NCBI RefSeq assembly: GCF_019336435.1
Contig: NZ_JAHWXQ010000002.1
Span: forward strand, 62,001-126,000
Reading direction: 5' to 3'
DNA: 64,000 bases
Origin: Pontibacter populi
GTDB taxonomy: Bacteria > Bacteroidota > Bacteroidia > Cytophagales > Hymenobacteraceae
The notes under the pieces were generated by a model. It searched no databases and was not told the origin of the DNA. It worked only from the letters and a program-made list of their open reading frames with translations. This document shows positions 37,259 to 44,762 of the stretch, piece by piece; positions within the stretch are counted from its first letter, which is position 1, and the number at the start of each line of letters is the position of its first letter. A program made the translations under genes and the position numbers.

Positions 37259-37663
37259 CTACCCGCCTATTATTTCTCTCAGGTTTTGCATCAGGTGCTC
37301 CCAAAGTTCGGCCAGTTCTTCCTGGTCTTCCTCGTCAGAGTAATCAACTACTTTCAGGAACTGTTCCTGCGTTAGCTCACTCGATTCAATAGAAAAATCA
37401 ATGTATGAAGGATCGGAAACATGCTGGCGGTTATCATCCAGAAAATTAAAACGGACAGAACGGTTGGTTCGGAACCCGGTCATTTCTGCATAATGGTTGC
37501 TGCCGTCCCAAACAAAGTTGAACACTTTATTCACTTCCACCTTCACGTCGTCGCAAAACCATTCGGCCAAACCGCTGGCTGTACTCAGGTAAGGGTACAG
37601 TAATCGGGATGATGCATTAATGGGGTACTCTCCAACAAATTTTGTCTTAGTTGATCTCATCAT
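37259..37663 (-). CDS. START-like domain protein
   Basis: The 134-residue protein matches the short START-like (AHSA1-related) proteins of Bacteroidota: FVGEYPINASSRLLYPYLSTASGLAEWFCDDV followed by FNFVWDGSNHYAEM and a C-terminal helix. The fold forms a hydrophobic pocket; the ligand is unknown. The end is acidic (DYSDEEDQEELAELW). It is encoded upstream of the LptF/G gene, in the same direction. Confidence 0.8.
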   Translation of the reverse strand: MMRSTKTKFVGEYPINASSRLLYPYLSTASGLAEWFCDDVKVEVNKVFNFVWDGSNHYAEMTGFRTNRSVRFNFLDDNRQHVSDPSYIDFSIESSELTQEQFLKVVDYSDEEDQEELAELWEHLMQNLREIIGG

Positions 37664-37756
37664 AGAGCATAATAGTAAGTGATTGAGTAAGTATAGTGTT
37701 ATTTTTTGATTCTTTTAATATATCGAAAATAAAATATTTTTTTTCGGGCCAAAGTA

Positions 37757-37788
37757 TTGTGCGGTATAAAAACTTTTACCTACTTTTG
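37757..37788 (+). promoter_or_regulatory. Strong Bacteroidota promoter for tRNA-Met
   Basis: TTG at 37757-37759 and TACTTTTG at 37781-37788 (exact TAnnTTTG) are 21 bases apart. The tRNA begins 12 bases after the -7 box, so the primary transcript needs very little 5' trimming. Confidence 0.75.
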
Positions 37789-37799
37789 CATCACAATTC

Positions 37800-37873
37800 G
37801 GCGGGGTAGCTCAGATGGTTAGAGCGCAGGATTCATAACCCTGAGGTCGGCAGTTCGATTCTGCTCCCCGCTA
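37800..37873 (+). tRNA. tRNA-Met (anticodon CAT)
   Basis: The 74-base sequence folds as a full cloverleaf: acceptor stem GGCGGGG with CCCCGCT (G-U closing pair), D-arm GCTC/GAGC, anticodon loop TTCATAA (CAT at positions 34-36), and T-arm with TTCGATT. The anticodon stem has one A-C mismatch next to the loop. CCA is not encoded. The G1-U72 pair argues against initiator tRNA; tRNA-Ile2 with lysidine remains possible but less likely. Confidence 0.93.
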
Positions 37874-37880
37874 CAATAAT

Positions 37881-37910
37881 AGCCTGCTGGTTTACTCCGG
37901 CAGGCTTTTT
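37881..37910 (+). terminator. Terminator after tRNA-Met
   Basis: AGCCTGCTGG (37881-37890) pairs with CCGGCAGGCT (37897-37906) with one G-U pair, followed by TTTTTG. It lies 8 bases beyond the tRNA. Confidence 0.88.
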
Positions 37911-38000
37911 TGCTTTTCAGGCCGGAACAAAACTATAGTATAACTATAGATAACAAGACCCCTTAAAGCACTATAGTTTTGGCTTCCAGCTACTTCACAA

Positions 38001-38036
38001 AAAAGAGCCGCCCCGATATAACGGGACGGCTCTTTT
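38001..38036 (-). terminator. Terminator after the DUF4440-like lipoprotein gene
   Basis: AAAAGAGCCG (38001-38010) pairs with CGGCTCTTTT (38027-38036), and an inner CCCG/CGGG extends the stem past one mismatch. On the minus strand the stem ends with a T run. Confidence 0.82.
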
Positions 38037-38053
38037 AACTTATAGTTTAAGCC

Positions 38054-38509
38054 TTACATTTTTACCTGTACCGGCAGGTCTTCCAGCTGGGCGTAACTTA
38101 ATTTCCAGGTACCATCTTCGCCTTTTTTCCAAAGCAGCATAAAGTTACCTTCGCCCTCTCCACCCGGCTGTCCCGGCGCATCAGGCAATACATCTACCGT
38201 AAAGGTACCTGCTTCGTAAGCCATTTTGTTATCAATTCCGGAACTTACTACGTCCAGTCGCAGGTCATCAATGGTTTCAATGGTTTCTTCAACCCATTTT
38301 TTGGCGACTTCAGATTTGCCGCTGTAATGGATCTCGCCCTGCACGAAGTCTACATCTTCGGCCAGCATTTCTTCTAATTTATTTTCGTCTTTATCATTCC
38401 AGGCATCAATAAATGCTTTGTTCAGGTCCTGCACCACTTTAACGTCTTCGGTTTTCTGGCAGGATGTAAACAGGAATACTGCGAAGAACAATACTATCAA
38501 GGATCTCAT
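38054..38509 (-). CDS. NTF2-like (DUF4440/SnoaL-type) lipoprotein
   Basis: The 151-residue protein has a lipoprotein signal (LFFAVFLFTSC, Cys17). Its body has the cone-shaped NTF2-like pattern: a helical start (VVQDLNKAFIDAWNDKDENKLEEMLAEDVDFV), then strands ending GTWKLSYAQLEDLP. Such proteins bind small ligands or act as isomerase-like enzymes; no catalytic residues can be named here. It is a single gene. Confidence 0.75.
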   Translation of the reverse strand: MRSLIVLFFAVFLFTSCQKTEDVKVVQDLNKAFIDAWNDKDENKLEEMLAEDVDFVQGEIHYSGKSEVAKKWVEETIETIDDLRLDVVSSGIDNKMAYEAGTFTVDVLPDAPGQPGGEGEGNFMLLWKKGEDGTWKLSYAQLEDLPVQVKM

Positions 38510-38583
38510 AATTTTAGTTTTTAGTGTATACTTAAATACTAATAGGCATATATATTTTCCGGCTTATACGGATTAAAAAAAAA

Positions 38584-38601
38584 CCAGTCAAAAATGACTG
38601 G
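38584..38601 (-). terminator. Terminator after the glycine-zipper gene
   Basis: CCAGTCA (38584-38590) and TGACTGG (38595-38601) form a 7-bp stem with an AAAA loop. The minus strand continues with a run of about nine T residues. Confidence 0.82.
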
Positions 38602-38626
38602 CTTTTTTTATGAGTAGAGGTATTAA

Positions 38627-39151
38627 TTACCAGCTTTTTCTTCTGTACTCAGAAGTATGATATGGTTTATCTCTATCACCAAAGTCTGGGTTTGGTAAGA
38701 ACATGTTCTCAGCTAAATAAGCCATAGAAGTACCGTTATAGGCCATTTCTGGCTGTGCGGCTGCAAGCGCATTAGCTGTTGCAGGAGCTGCTTTAGCCGG
38801 AGTTGCTTTTCTTGTAGAAGTAGAAGCCATACGGGCATTAGCTGCTCTGTTTGCTGCTGCTGCTCTGTTAGCTGCTGCAATACGCTCTGCTTCTTTCTTT
38901 TTCTGCTTATTGTCGATGATCTTACCAACACCATAGCCTGCACCTGCACCAACGGCAGCACCTACTGCACCACCTACAACGCGGTTACGCTTATGGATAA
39001 TGGCACCGGCAGCGGCACCTGTAGCACCACCAATTACAGCACCTTTTGCTTGCGGGCTCCAACCTGTACGTTCTTTTGTTTGCGCAGACGCACTGAAGGC
39101 AACTGCAACTATCAATACAAGGCTTAGAGCTAAACTGATTACCTTTTTCAT
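38627..39151 (-). CDS. Glycine-zipper (YMGG-like) exported protein
   Basis: I start it at 39151 (MKKVISLALSLVLIVAVAF), because the signal peptide begins there; an upstream ATG at 39187 adds 12 unneeded residues. The ~174-residue protein has a glycine-zipper segment at about residues 37-77 (GAVIGGATGAAAGAI, GGAVGAAVGAGAGYGVG), which packs in membranes. An Ala/Arg-rich segment (RIAAANRAAAANRAANAR) and a C-terminal tail follow. It probably sits at the outer membrane; function unknown. Confidence 0.75.
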   Translation of the reverse strand: MKKVISLALSLVLIVAVAFSASAQTKERTGWSPQAKGAVIGGATGAAAGAIIHKRNRVVGGAVGAAVGAGAGYGVGKIIDNKQKKKEAERIAAANRAAAANRAANARMASTSTRKATPAKAAPATANALAAAQPEMAYNGTSMAYLAENMFLPNPDFGDRDKPYHTSEYRRKSW

Positions 39152-39304
39152 AACATTCAATTTTTGAGTTGAAAACTTTATACGCAACTGAAATGGGTAG
39201 TTGCAATTCGTGTGCCAGAAATATTAACACTTCCTAAACATTCTTTTTTCAGGTAAACTTTTTCTATATTTAAGTAAGATTGTCGCCTACATTTTTTCTA
39301 CCCT

Positions 39305-42300
39305 ATGAAAGATTCACCCTTTACTCCTCTTTTATCCTTTTGGTTTATAATTATAGTTGCGCTGGTAAGCAGCTGCAAAGGCAAAAGCGATGAACTGCTG
39401 TTAGAGAGCCGCAACTTTGAACAGGAAATAATGCGGGAACAGAACCTGGTCTTTAAGTTTGATAAAGATGTAATGCCGGATTCGCTCCTGAATAACTGGG
39501 ATACTATACCCTACATCACATTCCGTCCTGCAGTGCCCGGCCAGTTTAAATGGACAGCTCCGAACGAGTTGGTCTTCTCTCCTGCCCGACCGTTTGCACC
39601 CAGCACCAATTACCAGGCAGAGCTGACCAATAACCTTTTGCGCCATTCCAAGACCAACTATAAAATACCCAGCGGGCAAGGTTTTACTTTTCATACACCT
39701 TACCTGGGGCTTACCAAACCTAAAGCCTACTGGACCCTGAATGAAAACAACCCGACAGAACTGGAAGCAAACCTGCTGCTTACCTTTAACTATCCGGTAA
39801 CTATACCCACGCTGCGCGATAACCTGCATGTATACCAGGGCAAGACAGAACTGCCTTTAGAAGTAGTCAGCAATAACCGCGAAACTATAGTTGTGAAACT
39901 AAAGAATATAAACCAGGCAACGGATGAAGCCATACCCGTACGGCTAACTATAAACAAAGGACTCACCATGCCGGGAAGCACTTACCAGACATCTCAAACT
40001 ATCGAAAGGGAGATAGAACTGCCAAGCCGCCGACAGATGCAGGTAACAGAAGTAGCCACTGCTTTTGAGGAAGGCCAGGAACGCATCTATATTTTCACAA
40101 CGCAACCGGTCACCAATACCGATCTGCACAGCCTGGTAACTATAAGCCCGAGGCGGGATTTTAGTATAGAACGTCTGGAGAACGGCCTTGTAGTGAAAGG
40201 AAATTTCGGAGACCAGGAAAACTATACGCTAACTATAAGTGGTAACCTGACTGGCGTGGCCGGCAAAGAACTTGGCCGCGATTACAGGCATCCGGTAACT
40301 TTCCAGCCCCTGCAGCCTACTATTGCTTTTGTAAACCAGAAAAGCATTTACCTGAGTAGCCAGGGCTCGCGCGATATTGCTCTGAACCTGGTGCAGGTGC
40401 CACGCATTAAAGTAAGTATTGGCAAAGTGTATGAGAACAACATTCTGCGCTACCTGCAGGACGGTAAGATGTACGATGGCTATTATGACGAAGAGGCCGA
40501 AGAGTATTATGAGAACTCTTACTATGATGTAAATAACACCAACGGCAACACCATTTTCGAGCGCGAATACAATAAAAAAGAGCTCCGCAAAAAAGGCAAT
40601 GCCCATCTCCTGCACCTCGACCTGAATGACCTTGATTTCGACAGCCAGTTTAAAGGCTTATATGTAATTAACGTATCGAGTACCGATAAAAAATGGCTCA
40701 AAACCTCTAAGATCGTCTCGGTTTCGGATATCGGGCTGATTGCGAAGCAGGGAAAAAATGACGTGGTGGTTTTTGCAAACTCTATCCGCAACGGAAATAC
40801 ACTGGAAGGTGTGGAAGTGCGCTTCATCAGCACCAACAACCAGATCCTTCATAAAGCTACTACCGATAAGGATGGCGTAGCCCGTTTCAGTAACATTGAT
40901 AAGCTGGCGCCGGATTTCATCATGGGTCTGATTACGGCTCGCCTGGACCAGGACTTTAACTACATGCCTTACAGCCAGACACAGGTCAACACTTCCCGTT
41001 TTGATGTGGGTGGCAAGCGCTTAGGCGAACTGGCTTACGATGCTTATATCTATGGTGATCGTGATCTATACCGCCCCGGCGATACTGTGCATGTCAATAC
41101 TATAGTTCGCACACCAGCCTGGGAAACTATAGCCGGGCTGCCTATTAAAGTAAAGCTGCTGCTACCCAATGGCAAAGAGCTCCGCAGTGTAAAAGCTAAA
41201 CTGAACAAAGAAGGCGCAGCAGCAACTAACTTTATACTAAGCACTGCAGCAGTTACGGGTACCTATACAATAGAAGTGTACTCCGGTAACGATGTGCTTT
41301 TGAATTCCCGCAAAATTGGTGTAGAAGAGTTTATGCCCGACAGGCTGAAAGTAACTGCCACGCTGAATAAAACAGCTTTTGTACCCGGTGAGAAACTGAC
41401 TGTTAACCTGACCGCGCAGAACCTGTTCGGCCCGCCTGCCGCTAACCGCAACTATGAAGTACAGCTCAGTCTTAAAAAGAAATACTTCGAAGCGAAGAAC
41501 TACCCGGACTATAACTTCGAGATTGAAACATCGGGCACTGTAGATATCCAGAACAGCGTACGACAGGGTCAGACCGACGCACAAGGCAAAGGGCAGGAAA
41601 CATTCGAGCTGGCCGGTTACCAGGATGTGGGTTTGCTGGATGGCTCGGTTTATACCACTGTTTTCGATGAAACAGGAAGGCCCGTAAACAGGCTCAGCAA
41701 GTTTGATGTGAGCACGCAGCAGGCGTTTTACGGCATCAGAAGATTTGATGCCTATGTAAGTACCCGCCGACCTATGAATGTACCACTGTTAGCACTCGAC
41801 CGAAATGGCAAACCTGTTTCAACCACTGCCCGCGTGCAACTGGTACGCTTTACCTATGAGTCGGTGATTGAACGCTACTCCGAAAACTATAACTATAAAT
41901 CTCAACGCAAAGAAAACATCGTTCTTAACAAAACGATAACGATACCTGCAGGCGGTGGCAACTTTAACTTTACACCGGTTTTGTCGGGTGAATATGAATT
42001 GCGTTTGATGCGGCCGGGCGCTTACAACTATGTGGCCCAGGAATTTTATGCCTATGGCTGGGGCGATACCGAAAGCACCTCTTTTGAAGTAAACACCGAA
42101 GGAGAAGTAGACATCGCGCTTGACAAAGAAAGTTATGCGGTCGGCGACAAGGCCAAAGTGCTGTTCAAGGCGCCTTTTGCTGGAAAGATCCTGGTAACCG
42201 TGGAGCAGGATAAAGTTCTAAGCCATTACTACCTCAAAACAGATAAGAAAGCAGCGTCGCTTGAGTTGCCTATTGTGAGCGAGCATTTACCAACCGTTTA

Positions 42301-44725
42301 TATTACAGCTACCGCCCTGCGTCAGGTAAAAGATAACAGGATGCCGTTAACGATTGCCCGTGGTTTTAAACCAGTGACAGTAACTGCGAAAAGCACGAAA
42401 CTGGATGTCGTCCTCACAGCTCCGGAAGTGTCTCGATCCAATAAAATTCAGGAGGTGAAGATCAAAACCGTTCCGAATGCGGAGGTAACGCTGGCTGTGG
42501 TTGATGAAGGCATCCTGCAACTGAAAGACTATAAAACACCGGATCCGCACGGCTATTTTTACCAGAAACGTGCCCTCGAAACAGAATCCTATGATCTCTA
42601 CCCTTTCCTTTTCCCTGAGTTAAGCAGTCGTTCCAGCGTTGGTGGCGACGGCTATGATCTCGAGAAACGAATCAATCCTTTGACATCAAAAAGAGTAAAA
42701 CTGGTATCGCTCTGGAGCGGACATCTGAAAACCAACAGCAACGGCGAAGCTATAGTTAAGGTAAAGATCCCGGAGTTTTCGGGTGCCGTGCGCGTGATGG
42801 CTGTGGCTTACAAAGGCAGCGCGTTTGGTTCTTCTGAGAAAATGATGCGTGTTTCAGATCCGGTTGTGATCAGCACAGCACTTCCGCGGTTTGTGAGTCC
42901 GAAAGATACGCTCCTGGTACCTGTTACGCTAAGCAACACAACTGCTAAAAAGGCAACAGCCAGCAGTACTGTTTCTGTAACAGGGCCATTGCGCATAGTT
43001 GGCAGTTCTGCTAAATCAACAACTATAAACCCAAACTCCGAGGCGCAGGTTATTTATAAACTGGTAGCCACGCCAACTATAGGTCAGGCAAAAGTTACAG
43101 TAAACGTAAATGCTTTAGGTGAGAAATTTAGCAGCAACACCGATATTACCGTTCGGCCAACCTCGCCGCTTTCAAAAATAACAGAAGCCGGAACTATAAA
43201 AGATGGCGAAACCACCGAGATCAAACTGGCAAATGATTTCATTCCGTCTTCTGTATCATCTAAGCTTATTGTAAGCAATTCGCCGCTTGCTCAATTTACT
43301 GATGACATCACGTTTTTGCTCCGCTATCCGCATGGCTGCCTGGAGCAGACTACTTCTACTGCTTTCCCACTGCTCTATTTCACTGACCTAGCCAAATCAC
43401 TGCAGCAGACAGGAAAGAACAGAACCTATAATCCGAATTACCTGGTGCAGGAAGCGATCACTAAAATAGAGCTGATGCAGCAATACGATGGTGGTTTTAC
43501 CTACTGGCCCGGCGCCGAAAACACAGATTGGTGGAGCAGTACTTATGCGACGCATTTCCTGCTGGAAGCCAAAAAAGCAGGCTACCCGGTAACACAACAG
43601 GTACTTGATAAAGCACTAACCTACCTGCAGCGCAAAGTGAAAGGTAAGGGCATGGAAGAATACCGCTACTATAACGCCAGCCGTAAAGTCAAAAGCAAAT
43701 ACATCGCCTCCCGCGAAACGGCCTATTCGCTTTACGTGCTGAGTATAGCTGGCAAGCCTGACTGGGCCACCATGAACTACTATAAAGCGAAGCCTGAATT
43801 AGTTTCTTTAGATAGCCGCTATTTACTAGCAAGTGCCTTTGCGTTAAACGGTCGCCGCGAGAGTTTCAGCCAGATACTTCCGCGCTCCTTCGCCGGCGAA
43901 ACATCGCTTCGCGCCCTGGATGGGAGCTTCTATTCCCCGATGCGCGACATGGCCATTTCACTGAACAGCCTGATCGAAGCGGATCCGGAAAACTCACAGG
44001 TAACAACGCTGGCAAGGCATCTTTCAGAAGAGTTAAGTTCATCCCGCTGGTACAATACCCAGGAACGCGCTTTTGCCTTGATGGCGCTCGGAAAGCTGGC
44101 AAACCGCAGCGCAGGCAATAGCACAGTACAGGTTATTCAGAATGGTAAAGTAATTGGTACTTACAAGGATAAAGACCTGGTGCTGCAGGATAAGTTGAAG
44201 TCTGGAACTATAACTTTGAAAGGTACTGGCAAAGGAACGCTCTATTATTTCTGGGAGATAGAAGGCATCAGCCAGAGTGGTAACTATAATGAGGAAGACA
44301 ATTTTATGCAGGTGCGAAGAGCTTTCTTTGACCGTGATGGCAGGCAGATTACAAACAACACCTTTAAGCAAAATGACCTGATTATAGTTCGGATCGCGCT
44401 GCAGTCGCTGGATGGCAGAACGATACCGAACGTAGCTATTACCGACATGCTGCCGGCTGGTTTCGAGATCGAGAATCCACGCCTGATGTCCGAACGAGAA
44501 TTCAGCTGGTTGCAGAAGCAGGAACCTGCCACGCCAGACTATACCGACATCCGCGACGACCGGATCAATATTTACGCTACGGCCAGGCCGAAAGAGCAGT
44601 ACTTCTTCTACCAGGTTCGTGCCGTGTCAAAAGGTAATTTCCAGCTGGGTCCGGTAGGTGCAGATGCCATGTACAACGCCGAGTATCATAGCTATAATGG
44701 TGCAGGAACTATAAATGTCAAGTAA
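39305..44725 (+). CDS. Bacterial alpha-2-macroglobulin family lipoprotein
   Basis: This 1806-residue protein has a lipoprotein signal (ALVSSC, Cys24) and then the series of macroglobulin-like beta domains. DRDLYRPGDTVHVNTIVR begins the MG2 region, and the bait region lies near FPELSSRSSVGGDGYDLEKR. The thioester motif is intact (YPHGCLEQTTSTAFPLLYF, Cys1345), as in Escherichia coli YfhM, and a terpenoid-cyclase-like complement domain follows. It is thought to trap attacking proteases in the periplasm, linked to the wall by the adjacent PBP1C, whose gene starts 24 bases later. The AACTATA motif is dense here. Confidence 0.93.
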   Translation: MKDSPFTPLLSFWFIIIVALVSSCKGKSDELLLESRNFEQEIMREQNLVFKFDKDVMPDSLLNNWDTIPYITFRPAVPGQFKWTAPNELVFSPARPFAPSTNYQAELTNNLLRHSKTNYKIPSGQGFTFHTPYLGLTKPKAYWTLNENNPTELEANLLLTFNYPVTIPTLRDNLHVYQGKTELPLEVVSNNRETIVVKLKNINQATDEAIPVRLTINKGLTMPGSTYQTSQTIEREIELPSRRQMQVTEVATAFEEGQERIYIFTTQPVTNTDLHSLVTISPRRDFSIERLENGLVVKGNFGDQENYTLTISGNLTGVAGKELGRDYRHPVTFQPLQPTIAFVNQKSIYLSSQGSRDIALNLVQVPRIKVSIGKVYENNILRYLQDGKMYDGYYDEEAEEYYENSYYDVNNTNGNTIFEREYNKKELRKKGNAHLLHLDLNDLDFDSQFKGLYVINVSSTDKKWLKTSKIVSVSDIGLIAKQGKNDVVVFANSIRNGNTLEGVEVRFISTNNQILHKATTDKDGVARFSNIDKLAPDFIMGLITARLDQDFNYMPYSQTQVNTSRFDVGGKRLGELAYDAYIYGDRDLYRPGDTVHVNTIVRTPAWETIAGLPIKVKLLLPNGKELRSVKAKLNKEGAAATNFILSTAAVTGTYTIEVYSGNDVLLNSRKIGVEEFMPDRLKVTATLNKTAFVPGEKLTVNLTAQNLFGPPAANRNYEVQLSLKKKYFEAKNYPDYNFEIETSGTVDIQNSVRQGQTDAQGKGQETFELAGYQDVGLLDGSVYTTVFDETGRPVNRLSKFDVSTQQAFYGIRRFDAYVSTRRPMNVPLLALDRNGKPVSTTARVQLVRFTYESVIERYSENYNYKSQRKENIVLNKTITIPAGGGNFNFTPVLSGEYELRLMRPGAYNYVAQEFYAYGWGDTESTSFEVNTEGEVDIALDKESYAVGDKAKVLFKAPFAGKILVTVEQDKVLSHYYLKTDKKAASLELPIVSEHLPTVYITATALRQVKDNRMPLTIARGFKPVTVTAKSTKLDVVLTAPEVSRSNKIQEVKIKTVPNAEVTLAVVDEGILQLKDYKTPDPHGYFYQKRALETESYDLYPFLFPELSSRSSVGGDGYDLEKRINPLTSKRVKLVSLWSGHLKTNSNGEAIVKVKIPEFSGAVRVMAVAYKGSAFGSSEKMMRVSDPVVISTALPRFVSPKDTLLVPVTLSNTTAKKATASSTVSVTGPLRIVGSSAKSTTINPNSEAQVIYKLVATPTIGQAKVTVNVNALGEKFSSNTDITVRPTSPLSKITEAGTIKDGETTEIKLANDFIPSSVSSKLIVSNSPLAQFTDDITFLLRYPHGCLEQTTSTAFPLLYFTDLAKSLQQTGKNRTYNPNYLVQEAITKIELMQQYDGGFTYWPGAENTDWWSSTYATHFLLEAKKAGYPVTQQVLDKALTYLQRKVKGKGMEEYRYYNASRKVKSKYIASRETAYSLYVLSIAGKPDWATMNYYKAKPELVSLDSRYLLASAFALNGRRESFSQILPRSFAGETSLRALDGSFYSPMRDMAISLNSLIEADPENSQVTTLARHLSEELSSSRWYNTQERAFALMALGKLANRSAGNSTVQVIQNGKVIGTYKDKDLVLQDKLKSGTITLKGTGKGTLYYFWEIEGISQSGNYNEEDNFMQVRRAFFDRDGRQITNNTFKQNDLIIVRIALQSLDGRTIPNVAITDMLPAGFEIENPRLMSEREFSWLQKQEPATPDYTDIRDDRINIYATARPKEQYFFYQVRAVSKGNFQLGPVGADAMYNAEYHSYNGAGTINVK

Positions 44726-44726
44726 C

Positions 44727-44762
44727 AAGTAACAGTCATTTCGAACGTAGTGAGGAATCTGA
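44727..44762 (+). repeat. Copy of a dispersed Bacteroidota-type intergenic repeat
   Basis: The stretch GTCATTTCGAACGTAGTGAG and following bases (44735-44760) resemble repeat units I know to be scattered between genes in Bacteroidota genomes. Only one copy is in this window, so the repeat nature rests on recollection rather than on what the window shows. It overlaps the proposed start codon of pbpC. Confidence 0.35.

Noticed and set aside
39401..44532. Minus-strand ORFs opposite the alpha-2-macroglobulin gene
   Set aside because: They overlap a strongly supported plus-strand gene, have no recognisable domains and have the composition of antisense frames.
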